This document shows, piece by piece, positions 36,628-48,576 of a stretch of 64,000 nt of DNA (positions are counted from its first letter, which is position 1; each line of letters starts with the position of its first letter). Location: the NCBI GenBank assembly GCA_943735955.1, contig OX030962.1, positions 1,145,390-1,209,389 on the forward strand, read 5' to 3'. The position numbers and the translations under genes are program-made. The notes under the pieces were generated by a model. That model did no database searches. It had not been told where the DNA came from and saw only the letters and a program-made list of their open reading frames with translations. This stretch comes from Piscicola geometra. Its lineage: Eukaryota > Annelida > Clitellata > Hirudinida > Piscicolidae.

Positions 36628-39600
36628 ATGAAATGTTTACTTACACAAGTAGTTTTTTGTTACTGCACACTGGCTACAGTCATTTCCAAAGCCGAGGTCA
36701 AAGGAGAACATGCAGCTCCCAACAATGGCGCCTCCAACTCTTCCCTTCTCCCATGCGACGTCCATCAGCTTCGAATCGAGGAGCAGCAAGAGGTTCTCCT
36801 TCTCTTCAACTGCTCGGAGGTGGTCACTGAGCACGAGTACCACGTCTCGATCGACAACACTCAAGTGGCCATCTTGGTGAGCGATGAAAAGGGCTCTGTC
36901 TCCGTGAAGGGACGCTTCCTAGGGCACGCTCGTCTGACGATCACTCGCTTCGACAACACGACAAGCCTCGTGAGTTCGATAGAAGAGCAAGTGGTGGAGG
37001 TGGCCGTGGTGAGAAGGAAGTCTGTTCTCGACTCTCTCTTCATCGCCTTTGTCACCATCCTGATGGCACTCTCGTACGTGGGCATGGGGTGTGCCATCGA
37101 CCTGCAGGTGGTGCGGGCAGTCCTCAAGAAACCAGTCGCGCCCTCCATCGGCTTTCTCTGCCAGTACCTCATCATGCCGCTGGTTTGTGCACCCTTCTGT
37201 GCTGTCTATCAAAGTCAAATGCTTGTTTGTTTGTTCATTTGTTTGTTTGTTTGTTCATTTGTTGGTTTGTGTCTTACTGTGCTGTCTATCAAAGTCAAGT
37301 GCTTGTTTGTTTGTTTTTTTGTTTGTGTCTTACTCACACACCTACAGGCATACACCCAAATACATAAAGACAAGTTACATAAGATAGTCTGCACAAAGGG
37401 TACAGCTGAGAGTGATTCTTGCCAGTTTAATCAGCATGTTCACTAATTAGATTTGCCAAAGGTGTTTGATGTGTCACCAGGTGTGTGTGTCTGTGTGTGT
37501 TTGTGTCTAGGTGTGTTCTTCAGTGTTTGTGTGTCTGTGTGTGTTTGTGTCTAGGTGTGTTCTTCGGTGTTTGTGTGTGTTTGTGTCTAGGTGTGTTCTT
37601 GAGTGTTTGTGTGTCTGTGTGTGTTTGTGTCTAGGTGTGTTCTTGAGTGTTTGTGTGTCTGTGTGTGTTTGTGTCTAGGTGTGTTCTTCAGTGTTTGTGT
37701 GTCTGTGTGTGTTTGTGTCTAGGTGTGTTCTTGAGTGTTTGTGTGTCTTGCATTCCTATTTCCTTGTTGTTGTTAATCTAAGGTTTCAACCTCATCCACG
37801 CTTTCAAGTCTTCTTTTTATTTTCTATTTCTTTGAACTGTTTCACTCCCCATGACCCCTTGACCCCCTTCCACACTCCATGCCTCCCCCCTCTTTCACTT
37901 TCCTCCATCCTTCTACACGCTTTATCCACTCTCCACACAGACCTTTTACAAACACACACTTACATACACACATCACACACACACACACACACTTACACAC
38001 ACATACACACACACACACACAAACACACACTTACACACACATACGCTCACACACACACACACTTACACACACACACACACTTACACACACATATACACAC
38101 ACTTACACACACATACACTCACACACACACACACACAGACCTCCTACACAGCAGCCTACTTGCTTGGACTAAAAGGCAGCATCGGCTTGGGCTTCTTTGC
38201 GTCGGGGTGTGCGCCAGGGGGGGGAGCAAGCAACATGTACTCGTACCTGCTCGGTGGAGACGCCTCCCTCTCCATCACCATGACCATCGTCTCCACTCTT
38301 GCTGCTCTGGGTGGATGGTGGTTGTCGTGGTCGTTGTGGGTGGGTGATGGTTGTTGTGGGTGGGATGGTGGTTGTCGTGGTCGTTGTGGGTGGGTGGTGG
38401 TTGTTGTGGGTGGGATGGTGGTTGTCGTGGTCGTTGTGGGTGGGTGGTGGTTGTTGTGGGTGGGATGGTGGTTGTCGTGGTCGTTGTGGGTGGGTGGTGG
38501 TTGTTGTGGGTGGGATGGTGGTCGTGGGTGGTGGTGGTTGTTGTGGGTGGGATGGTGGTTGTTGTGGGTGGGATGGTGGTTGTTGTGGGTGGGATGGTGG
38601 TTGTTGTGGGTGGGTGGTGGTTGTTGTGGGTGGGTGGTGGTTGTTGTGGGTGGGTGGTGGTTGTTGTGGGTGGGTGGTGGTTGTTGTGGGTGGGATGGTG
38701 GTTGTTGTGGGTGGGATGGTGGTTGTTGTGGGTGGGATGGTGGTTGTTGTGGGTGGGTGGTGGTTGTTGTGGGTGGGATGGTGGTTGTCGTGGTCGTTGT
38801 GGGTGGGTGGTGGTTGTTGTGGGTGGGATGGTGGTCGTGGGTGGTGGTGGTTGTTGTGGGTGGGATGGTGGTTGTTGTGGGTGGGATGGTGGTTGTTGTG
38901 GGTGGGATGGTGGTTGTTGTGGGTGGGATGGTGGTTGTTGTGGGTGGGTGGTGGTTGTTGTGGGTGGGTGGTGGTTGTTGTGGGTGGGTGGTGGTTGTTG
39001 TGGGTGGGTGGTGGTTGTTGTGGGTGGGATGGTGGTTGTTGTGGGTGGGATGGTGGTTGTTGTGGGTGGGATGGTGGTTGTTGTGGGTGGGTGGTGGTTG
39101 TTGTGGGTGGGTGGTGGTTGTTGTGGGTGGGATGGTGGTTGTTGTGGGTGGGATGGTGGTCGTTGTGGTCGTCGTGGGTGGTCATTGTGGGTGGGATGGT
39201 GGTGGTCGTGGGTGGGATGGTCGTCGTGGGTGGGTGGTGGTTGTTGTTGGTGGGATGGTGGTCGTGGGTGGGTGGTGGTCATGGGTGGGATGGTATTTGT
39301 TGTGGGTGGTGGTCGTGGGTGGATGGTGATTGTTGTTGGTGGGATGGTGGTTGTTGTTGGTGGGATGGTGGTTGTTGTTGGTGGGATGGTGGTTGTGGGT
39401 GGGTGGTGGTCATGGGTGGTATGGTGGTTGTTGTGGGTGGATGGTGGTCATGGGTGGGATGGTGGTTGTCATGGGTGGATGGTGGTGGTCGTGGGTGGGT
39501 GGTGGTCGTCGTGGGTGGAATGGTGGTTGTTGTGGTCGTTGTGGGTGGGTGGTGGTTGTTGTGGGTGGGATGATGGTCGTGGGTGGTGGTGGTTGTTGTG

Positions 39601-42600
39601 GGTGGGATGGTGGTTGTTGTGGGTGGGTGGTCATCGTGGGTGGGTGGTGGTTGTTGTGAGTGGGATGGTGGTTGTTGTGGGTGGGATGGTGGTTGTTGTG
39701 GGTGGGTGGTGGTTGTTGTGGGTGGGATGGTGGTTGTTGTGGGTGGGTGGTCGTCGTGGGTGGGTGGTGGTTGTTGTGGGTGGGTGGTGGTTGTTGTGGG
39801 TGGGATGGTGGTTGTTGTGGGTGGGATGGTGGTTGTTGTGGGTGGGATGGTGGTTGTTGTGGGTGGGTGGTGGTTGTTGTGGGTGGGTGGTGGTTGTTGT
39901 GGGTGGGTGGTGGTTGTTGTGGGTGGGATGGTGGTTGTTGTGGGTGGGATGGTGGTTGTTGTGGTCGTCGTGGGTGGGTGGTGGTTGTTGTTGGTGGGAT
40001 GGTGGTCGTGGGTGGGTGGTGGTCATGGGTGGGATGGTGGTTGTTGTGGGTGGTGGTTGTCGTGGGTGGGTGGTGGTCGTGGGTGGATGGTGATTGTTGT
40101 TGGTGGGATGGTGGTTGTTGTTGGTGGGATGGTGGTTGTGGGTGGGTGGTGGTCATGGGTGGTATGGTGGTTGTTGTGGGTGGATGGTGGTCATGAGTGG
40201 GATGGTGGTTGTCATGGGTGGATGGTGGTGGTCGTGGGTGGGTGGTGGTCGTCGTGGGTGGAATGGTGGTTGTTGTGGTCGTTGTGGGTGGGTGGTGGTT
40301 GTTGTGGGTGGGATGATGGTCGTGGGTGGTGGTGGTTGTTGTGGGTGGGATGGTGGTTGTTGTGGGTGGGTGGTCATCGTGGGTGGGTGGTGGTTGTTGT
40401 GAGTGGGATGGTGGTTGTTGTGGGTGGGATGGTGGTTGTTGTGGGTGGGTGGTGGTTGTTGTGGGTGGGATGGTGGTTGTTGTGGGTGGGTGGTCGTCGT
40501 GGGTGGGTGGTGGTTGTTGTGGGTGGGTGGTGGTTGTTGTGGGTGGGATGGTGGTTGTTGTGGGTGGGATGGTGGTTGTTGTGGGTGGGTGGTGGTTGTT
40601 GTGGGTGGGATGGTGGTTGTTGTGGGTGGGATGGTGGTTGTTGTGGGTGGGATGGTGGTTGTTGTGGGTGGGATGGTGGTTGTTGTGGGTGGGATGGTGG
40701 TTGTTGTGGGTGGGTGGTGGTTGTTGTGGGTGGGATGGTGGTTGTTGTGGGTGGGTGGTGGTTGTTGTGGGTGGGATGGTGGTTGTTGTGGGTGGGATGG
40801 TGGTTGTTGTGGTCGTCGTGGGTGGGTGGTGGTTGTTGTTGGTGGGATGGTGGTCGTTGGTGGGTGGTGGTCATGGGTGGGATGGTGGTTGTTGTGGGTG
40901 GTCGTGGGTGGGTGGTGGTTGTCGTGGGTGGGTGGTGGTCGTGGGTGGATGGTGATTGTTGTTGGTGGGATGGTGGTTGTTGTTGGTGGGATGGTGGTCG
41001 AGGGTGGGTGGTGGTCATGGGTGGTATGGTGGTCGTGGGTGGGTGGTCGTCGTCGTGGGTTGAATGGTGGTCGTGGGTGGAGATATAATGTCATTTTCAT
41101 CACTACCACTATTCTCGTTCACCATCAGCACAATCATCACCATCATCATGAACATCATCCAAATCATCATCGCCACCACACCTGCAGGCATGTTCCCCAT
41201 GTGGATATACACTCTGGGACGCACAATCGACGGCGTGCAGGGCACTCGCTTCCACATCCCCTTCCTCAACATCGTCGCCTCCCTTGCCACCATGCTGCTG
41301 CCTCTGTCGGTCAGTGCTGTCATCATCTTCTCCTTCTCTTCTTCTCCTTCCTCTCCTTCTCTTCTTCTCCTTCTCTTCCTCTCCTTCTCTTCCTTCTCTT
41401 CTCTTCCTCTCCTTCTCTTCTCTCCTTCTCTTCCTCTCCTTCTCTTCTCCTTCTCTTCCTCTTCTTTTCTTCCTCTCCTTCTCTTCCTCTTCTTCTCTTC
41501 CTCTCTTCTCTTCCCCTTCTTTTCTCCAACATTATACAAATATCTCTTCAAATGACATAAGAACAACTTCAAAGTAAGTAGTTGGAACAAAGTTTAAATC
41601 ATTAGCACCGATATCGCAAAATAACACAATAACACATCACAAAATAACACAACATCACAAAATAACACAACATCACAAAATAACACTTAAATTAACTCTC
41701 GATGCATTCCCATGCTGTTTCTGCTTTCCTGAAGAGTGATTCAAGCCTACAACGACGGCTGGCGTATGTCTCGACGCACAGCTACTCTGAATGCATACAG
41801 CAAACGACAGGATACACATCTAGTATATGAGACATCTCTTATATTTTTAAGACTTATAAAAAGTTCAAAAAAGGCATTTTCACTGATTAGAAGCGCGTGC
41901 AGATCACAGGTGGTGCTCTGATGTCGAAATGTGAAGTGTAAGAAGACATCTATCTGATGGCCAAAGTTTAGTCATGAAAGGTCCGGTGCCAGCGCTGTCC
42001 GAGATCCAGTGACAAAGAACGGGAGTGGAATGCTCAATCCAATATTCACATGCTTCAGTTGTACAGACAAGTGACATTATTAAAAGTTTTTTTTTGGAAA
42101 GTTATAGAAATTTTAAATAATGAAAATTTTAGAAACATAACTTTTAAAGTTTGAACTTATGACGTGTATGTGTAAGCATCGTGACGCAAAATGACGTCAT
42201 GGACATCATTATCACGACATAACTGTTAGTATTTTGTGAACACAGTGAACATTAATAAATATTTTGAAAGAATTTTTAAACATTTTGTTTCCTGGAACTT
42301 CTATCTTGTCGACTCGTCCGTCCTCAGTGGATGCGAGCATTCGCCGTCGTTGTAGGCTTCATGAGTGCTTCAATGATCATCATTAGGTTCATGGTGGTGA
42401 TTATGATGATGAGTCCTCACTAAATAATTCTAAACAACCACCCTCCTTCCAAACAACCACCCTCCTTCCAAACAACCACCCCCCTTCAAACAACCACTCC
42501 CCTTCAAACAGCCACCCCCTTTCAAACAACCACCCCCCTTCAAACAGCCACCCCCTTTCAAACAACCACTCCCCTTCAAACAGCCACCCCCTTTCAAACA

Positions 42601-43635
42601 ACCACCCCCCTTCAAACAACCACCCTCCTTCCAAACAACCACCCCCCTTCAAACAACCACTCCCCTTCAAACAGCCACCCCCTTTCAAACAACCACCCCC
42701 CTTCAAACAACCACCCCCTTTCAAACAACCACCCCCTTCCAAACAACCACCCTCCTCCAAACAACTACCCCCCTCCCCCTCGAGATAGGGGCCTTGATCA
42801 AGGTGAAGAGACCCACGTGGGCTGTGGTCCTGCTCAGACTCCTGCGTCCCTTCTTCATCCTCATCATCGTCTTCCTCTTCACGGTGGGCGTGTGGACGAA
42901 CCTCTACATCATCTACTCCATCACTCCTCGCCTCGTCGTCTCCGCCTGCTGCCTCGCCTACACAGGCTTCCTGCTCGGTGCTCTGGCCGCCTATCTCCTG
43001 CGACAGCCGCTCAACCGCATCATCGCCATGGCCATCGAGACAGGCGTCCAAAACACCGGTCTGCCCATCCTCCTCCTGAAGTTCTCTCTGCCGCAGCCTG
43101 AAGCTGACCTGTCGGTGGTGGCGCCAGTGACGGTGGCGATGCTGATGCCGCTGCCCCTCTGGATCGCCCTGGTCGTCGTCGAGGTGCACCTTCATGCCAC
43201 TTTATAGTCAGGATAATAATAATAATAGTTACGACGATTCTTCGAGTGGCGCATGCCCCAAGAGGGCTTCAAGGCCACTGCACTTTTTCTTTTGCCTTCT
43301 TCCAAGCACCCTTCAACCGTCACCAGGTAAGAAAGTGCATTTCTAAACGGGGAAACAAAGAAGCCAAAACGCCAATGCTGTCCTCTCCCTCAAATGAAGT
43401 GGAAGCGCCCATCGCGGCCATCAACACAGCTCCTGTCGCTAACGGAACTACCATGGTAGGTGGGTGAGGGTGGGTGCTTGAATGTGCCACAGCGGCTTCT
43501 GGCAACTGAACTCACAACCAGCACTTTCCTCCGCAGAAGACTTCTCCAGACAGGCAGCCTGCCCTTGACAACCAAGACATCGGTGAGACCCTCCATCATC
43601 ATCATCAATTTGTTCCTTTTTTAAATATTGCATAA
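36628..43635 (+). CDS. SLC10A3/A5-type sodium/bile-acid-symporter family protein
   Basis: Exons: 36628-37182, 38139-38310, 41188-41309, 42785-43183, 43327-43455, 43537-43635; phases fit throughout, giving about 491 residues. The start is the ATG after an acceptor (ttttttttacag) at 36618, giving signal peptide [20 protein letters not shown]. An N-terminal extracellular domain of about 120 residues follows, as in SLC10A3 and A5. The BASS core follows: [115 protein letters not shown] and [13 protein letters not shown]. The family has seven to nine membrane segments. A3 and A5 are orphan members, so a bile-acid substrate should not be assumed. The last two exons encode a basic cytoplasmic tail ([11 protein letters not shown]) and are less certain. 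Intron 2 is filled with a minisatellite. Confidence 0.9.
37213..38138. repeat. GTTT, 44-bp TG-rich and CA repeats in SLC10 intron 1
   Basis: GTTT-rich sequence at about 37220-37330 includes a duplicated segment (ctgtctatcaaagtcaa at 37202 and 37281). A ~44-bp unit built around tgtgtctaggtgtgttcttg repeats about six times at about 37480-37745. A CA-rich array at about 37950-38138 abuts the acceptor of exon 2. The minus strand of the GTTT region and both strands of the CA tract give spurious frames. Confidence 0.8.
38311..41090. repeat. GT-rich minisatellite (ggtggttgttgtgggtggga) filling SLC10 intron 2
   Basis: Units of about 18-24 bp built from tggtggttgttgtgggtggg fill 2.8 kb from the donor at 38311 almost to the next exon. 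Larger blocks are duplicated: a block at about 39310-39770 recurs at about 40070-40510, including the rare segment gtcatgggtggtatggtggt. The reverse strand encodes His/Pro/Thr-rich frames. All are repeat by-products. The plus strand is G-rich with regularly spaced GGG runs. Confidence 0.93.
41310..42784. repeat. SLC10 intron 3: CT tract, inverted-repeat element and 18-bp minisatellite
   Basis: CTTCTC-rich polypyrimidine sequence fills about 41325-41525. An imperfect direct array of aaataacacaacatcac lies at about 41618-41690. The 17-bp inverted repeat aagcctacaacgacggc occurs at about 41743-41759 and, reversed, at about 42342-42358, possibly bounding a ~615-bp MITE without an open frame. From about 42428 to 42760 an 18-bp unit (ccccttcaaacaaccacc) repeats about 18 times, followed by the polypyrimidine tract and acceptor of the exon at 42785. 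Confidence 0.7.
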
Positions 43636-43803
43636 TTAATCTTACTAAGTGGTTTCAGTTTCGATTAATTATAATGTTTTATTTATTAGTCAAATAAATC
43701 AATTATTAATCATTATAATGTCAAATAATGTTAATAATTATACCCTCCCTAGCTAATCTGATCTAGGCTCATCTACCAAGCCACAAGCTTGCAGTGCTAA
43801 CGA

Positions 43804-43834
<31 letters not shown>

Positions 43835-44537
43835 TGTAGTAGTTGCTATAGTAGTAGTAGTTGTAGTAGCAGTAGTAGTAGTGGTAGTAGCAGCAGCAAA
43901 TGTCATTATACCTGCTTCTCTGCCTAGCGTATCGAAGCGGCAATCTGCTTGCACGTGAATCTCTCCAAGCTGCTGATGAGCATCAAATGATTGTGAGTCT
44001 CAAAATCGCCATCATCATCATCAGCACCATCGCCATCATCAGCACCAGTCCCATCATCATCATCAGTCCCATCATCATCATCAGCACTAGCAGCTTGAAT
44101 GTATGGACTTCTCTCGAGGGCCTCGTCTATCTAGTGTACACTACAGCAGCACGATTTGTACAATGCCTTGTTGAGACGAGTGTATTCATATTGCGTTACG
44201 TATGTCGAACAATTGTACATTTGGCGTCGTTAATAAAAGATCAAAGCTCTTCATGCAATGCACAGAATGAAGCAGCATTCAGTCTTCCCTGCTAGCCTGC
44301 CTGCACCCCTTTCAAGAAACCTTTGCTAACGTCTCATGTGTCCATCTCCAACTCCATCCCCCTCACAAACCCTCTCACCTCCATCCCCCTCACACACCTC
44401 CAACACTCTCCACTATTTCTTCCAATACAGCCCCTTCATTCACCCTCCATCCCTCCCTCCACTACAATGCCTCCATCCCTCCCTGCCTCCATCCATCCCT
44501 GCCTCCCTCCACTACAATGCTTCCATCCCTCCCTGCA
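43636..44537. other. Interval between convergent SLC10 and BPNT1 genes
   Basis: It is AT-rich at 43640-43780, then a GTA trinucleotide array at about 43805-43895 and ATC-rich sequence at about 44005-44090. No conserved coding sequence is found. Plus-strand frames at 44323-44646 are the antisense of the last BPNT1 exon. The interval should hold both 3' UTRs; no certain polyadenylation signal is assigned, although AATAAA occurs on the plus strand near 43694. Confidence 0.55.
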
Positions 44538-47500
44538 CTACAATGCCTGCATCAAGGCCTTCTTCACTGCCTCAGGAATCCTCCCCAGATACCACTGCTG
44601 CGCCTCCTCCGACCTGGTCGCCAGTATGCCTCCTCTGTGGTCGTGATCGTCGTCGTCGTGGTCGTGGAGATGATAATATTGATCATAATGACAGTGAAGG
44701 TGGTGATGTTGGTGATAGTGTTGGTGATGTTGATAATAGTGTTGTTGATGGTGGTAGTGTTATTTTCGTAACGAAAACGACAATTCTGAATAATTGTTCC
44801 ACGAAAACGAAAATAAAAACTATAATTATTTCAAAAACGAAACTGAAATAAAAACTAAAACTATTTTCAAAACGAAAATTAAATAAATTTCAAAGTATGC
44901 CATAATATGTAAGTGTATAATTTATATAAAAAATATATGTCTATGTTATAAACATTATCTTTGGGCTTTATGAAAGTAGCGCCATTTATAAAACGTTATA
45001 GCTTCGCTTTGTCAATTAAATTATCACTTATTTTAATCATAGATTTGTTATTATATTTCAAATTTGTTATTACTCAATAATTTACGTACTCAATTCTTAT
45101 AATATTTCAATTGACTGTTAATTTTTAAAACTCATTTGTTGTTAATATACAGTTCTATTTTACTGTTTCATTTTGCGATCAGTTAATTTTTTTTAGATAT
45201 ACAAAAATAGTTTTCAAAGTTGTGAATTAATATATTTTCAAAACTAAAATGAAAAGAAAAACTTTAATTATTTTCAAAACGAAAAAGAAAAAAAAACTTT
45301 AATTATTTTCAAAACGAAAACGAAAATAAAAACTATAATTAATTCCAAAACGAAACTGAAATAAAAACTATAACTATTTTATGAAACGAAAATAACACTG
45401 GATGGTGGTAATGATGATGATACTTGTTGGATTGGGCGGCAGAAGGACTGTAGTCCATGACAGCTCCTGTGACGTCAGTCATGCAGCCCCCTGTGGAGGG
45501 ATGGTGTTGCTGGACGACCAACTCATTGATTCACCCCCCAAGACTACCACAAGAGCATCACACCAGATAACACCACACGACAGCACCACACAAGACTACC
45601 ACAAGAGCATCACACCAGATAACACCACACGACAGCACCACACAAGACTACCACAGAGCATCACACCAGATAACACCACACGACAGCACCACACAAGACT
45701 ACCACAAGAGCATCACACCAGATAACACCACACGACAGCACCACACAAGACTACCACAAGAGCATCACACCAGATAACACCACACGACAGCACACCTCAC
45801 GACAGCACACCACGCGACAGCACACCACACGACAGCAGCACAGCACACCACACGACAGCACCACACGACAGCAGCAGCACCTGCAGCTCTGAGAAGGGCT
45901 TCAGGGGCGCAGGTGTCCCACTTGTTGCTGCCTGAGTTGGCATAGACGTAGGCCTCTGCTCCCCCCTCCAGCAGGTACAACACCTATGGAGGTGGTGTGG
46001 TCGGGAGAGTGGGTGGGTGAAGATGAAGTTGGGTTGGTTCACCTCACCTTACCTCACCTCACCACATCCACCTTTCTACACCTCACCCCACCTCACTCAC
46101 CTCACCTCACCTTTTCTCACTCACCTCACCTCCCCTCACCTCACCTCTCCTCACCTCACCTCACCTCACCCACCTTGTAGCCTGCCCCTCCAATCTTGAT
46201 GACGTCAGTAGCCTCACACGCCTCCACCGACATCCTCACCAGCTCTATGGGAGGGGGCAGTTGTGATCAGCATCATCATCAGCACTGTGATCATCATCAT
46301 CATCAGCACACGGACGAACCAGTCTCGTGGGACCTGGTGGTGACGACTCTGGATGAGGACTGCCTTGGTGGACTTGGTGGGCAGAGCCGCATGCCGTAGG
46401 TGCCTGCAGCAGATGCACGTCGCTACTATAGTGTATATGATGTACTGTGATGCAATACAAATAACAATAACAATAATAAATAGTGATAGTAATAATAATT
46501 ACTACCATCAGCATCATCATCATTATTATCATCATCATTGGGAACGGGAAGCCGAGTCGGCAACGACTCTCGGCTTGACCAATAATGAAAGGTCCTAGGT
46601 TCAAGTGCAACTAATGTCCTAGTAACCCAAAGGCGAAAATGAAAATATGCAGCCTAAGTGGCCTGGAAGCTCGTTCGGGTTATACGCCACAATAAGAATG
46701 CTCGTCATTATCATCATCATCATCATTATTATCATCATCATCATCATCATCATCATTATTATCATCATCATCATCTTCATCCCCTGCGAAAAGTTGAGCG
46801 AATGATGGTTGTGTTAATGAAAAGACAGGTAGAAGATGATGCTAGCAAGATACCTGAGTGCTCTATCCTACCCCCACCACCACCCCTCCACCACCCCTCC
46901 GCCACCCCTCCGCCACCCCTCCACCACCACCACTGCACCACCACCCCTCCACCACCACCACTGCACCATCACCCCTCCACCACCACCACTGCACCACCAC
47001 TACTCCACCCTCCCTCTACTACCACCACTCCACCATCCCTCTACCACCACCACTCCACCACTCCACCCTCCCTCACTCCACCATCACTCCACCACCACCA
47101 ACTCACCAAGCCCCACAATGCCCCATACAGTTCTGCCCACCTCCGCCTCACCCTCTCCTCCACCACCCCCTCCTCCACGACCCCGACTCCTGCTGTCGGC
47201 ATGGCAGCCACACTCGAGCAGCAGTGGGTGGTTGTAGTAGGGGTGGTGGATCGCTCCTGCCACCGCCCTGCCCTTCACCGCCACTCCAATCAGCACCGTC
47301 ACGTGGTCCAGGAAGCCTGCGTGCCAGGACATGCGTGCTCACGTGCCATTCACCTTGCGCAACAACAACAAGCAATAAACAACAACAACAATCAATACAC
47401 AACAACAACAATCAATACACAACAACAACAAGCAATAAACAACAACAACAATCAATACACAACAACAACAATCAATACACAACAACAACAAGCAATAAAC

Positions 47501-48576
47501 AACAACAACAATCAATACACAACAACAACAATCAATACACAACAACAACAAGCAATAAACAACAACAATATGTTATGTGCATTAGTATATATATAAAATG
47601 AAGGAAGGAAGAGTTGGAGGGAGTGAGTGAGGGTGCCTCGTGCACCTTGGGTGTACTCATTGGTACCATCCAGAGGGTCCACCCACACACACATCTGCAG
47701 AGAGGCAACTGTTCATATGGGGGTGTTCAACATGGTGGGAGTGTTGGTTCATGTTGGTTCATGGGGGCGTTCAACATGGTGGGAGTGTTGGTTCATGTCG
47801 GTTCATATGGGGGTGTTCAACATGGTGGGAGTGTTGGTTCATGTTGGTTCATATGGGGGTGTTCAACATGGTGGGAGTATTGGTTCATGCAACTGTTCAT
47901 ATGGGGGTTCATCATGGGAGTATTGATTCGTGATGAGTAATGTAGCCATCTTTTTAAATGTTACAAACCTCCCCCATCCCTGCACACCCCTCACATCTTC
48001 TTCCGTAGCTTCGTGTAGGGAGGCAGGGATGCGATGTGATTGGCTGAGCACCTCTTCGCTTTCACCCTCCTCCACCCAATCAGAGTGCACCCCTTCCTCC
48101 GACTCCTTTCAAAGCAATAAAGATGCATCACAATGCAATGCAATGAGAAGATTATTCAAGCAGAAGAACCTCGCCAATGACGGCGACGTTGGGGAACTTG
48201 GAGTGGAGAGAGGCGAGGATGCATCTCTGCACCCGTCGGTCTGCCTCGGTCTGCAAGTCGTTCGTGCCCTTCAAAATGGCCAACAAGTTTTGCAAGTTTA
48301 AACACAGCAGTTCTATGGTCACTATGATCATTATCCATTAATGTGGCAACTATAATAGTGCCTTATGTTTATATATTTTCAAACAAATTTAAAATAAACA
48401 CTAACATATCAAATTCTGTCCTTTTCGAAAAATATTCACAGTTTCAGATCAATTTTGAAAACCTTGTCAACGATGTTGAGGGTGCCTGCCTTCATCACCT
48501 CCCTGATGATCTCTCCGGCCCTCTCTGCAATCTTCACTGACGAAGCGACCACCCGTGTGAAAAGTGAAGGCGACAT
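44538..48576 (-). CDS. BPNT1: 3'(2'),5'-bisphosphate nucleotidase 1 (BPNT1), complete in ten exons
   Basis: Exons on the minus strand: 48576-48463, 48268-48170, 48105-47995, 47694-47646, 47316-47107, 46403-46320, 46244-46174, 45983-45881, 45490-45424, 44634-44538 (TAG). Every junction is in phase, giving about 334 residues (human about 308). Landmarks: [39 protein letters not shown]; the metal/phosphate signature [100 protein letters not shown]1 is a magnesium-dependent, lithium-sensitive cytosolic phosphatase that turns PAP into AMP and protects sulfation and RNA metabolism from PAP (family knowledge). Exon 5 carries an inserted Gly/Arg-rich loop of about 28 residues after HHPYYNHP, absent from human; it could be an unspliced short intron. 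The upstream in-frame ATG at 48672 is less likely, because ATG 48576 matches the family start. Confidence 0.93.
44747..45410. mobile_element. Candidate 644-bp MITE in BPNT1 intron 9
   Basis: The ends are inverted: the left begins gtgttattttcgt at 44757, and the reverse complement of the right end (45400) begins cagtgttattttcgt. The direct repeat gatggtggta flanks both sides (44747-44756; 45401-45410), although the surroundings are GAT/GGT-rich, so chance is possible. Just inside each end lies a directly repeated segment built from aaaacgaaaataaaaactat and caaaacgaaactgaaataaa, so the element has both inverted termini and internal direct repeats. It has no open frame and is very AT-rich. Confidence 0.6.
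45530..45880. repeat. 52-bp minisatellite and CACGACAG repeats in BPNT1 intron 8
   Basis: A 52-bp unit (containing caagactaccacaagagcat and cagataacaccacacgacag) repeats about 4.7 times at about 45540-45790. A shorter cacaccacacgacagca array follows up to the exon edge at 45881. Confidence 0.85.
46020..46173. repeat. CTCACCTCAC repeat in BPNT1 intron 7
   Basis: A pyrimidine-rich array of ctcacctcacctcac units occupies most of the short intron between exons 7 and 8. Confidence 0.8.
46542..46712 (+). mobile_element. tRNA-derived SINE, copy 1
   Basis: The head resembles a tRNA with a pol III A box (gccgagtcggcaacgact region) and B box (ggttcaagtgc). The shared body contains taatgtcctagtaacccaaa, gtggcctggaagc and ttcgggttatacgccac, and an ATC-rich tail follows. 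The copy at 55012 is about 90% identical by eye over 165 bp, which defines a dispersed family. It is inserted in BPNT1 intron 5 in antisense orientation. Confidence 0.82.
46700..47106. repeat. ATC and CCACCACC repeats in BPNT1 intron 5
   Basis: The SINE tail runs into (ATC)n at about 46705-46770. CACCACCACCCCTCCA-type units fill about 46868-47100 and end close to the exon edge at 47107. The plus-strand Pro/His-rich frames are by-products. Confidence 0.8.
47350..47945. repeat. 60-bp ACA-rich and 46-bp minisatellites around BPNT1 exon 4
   Basis: In intron 4, 20-bp units (aacaacaacaatcaatacac, twice, then aacaacaacaagcaataaac) form a 60-bp higher-order unit repeated about 3.5 times at about 47363-47567. 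In intron 3, a 44-46-bp unit (gttcatatgggggtgttcaa, then catggtgggagtgttg) repeats about four times at about 47711-47930. Confidence 0.85.

Noticed and set aside
38160..41088. Long Trp/Gly/Val and His/Pro/Thr frames in the SLC10 intron
   Set aside because: The splice-compatible exons at 38139-38310 and 41188-41309 show this segment is intron; the frames are minisatellite by-products.
44323..44851. Plus-strand frames over 44323-44851 as a gene
   Set aside because: They are antisense to the last BPNT1 exon (44634-44538), which matches the family C-terminus and joins in phase.
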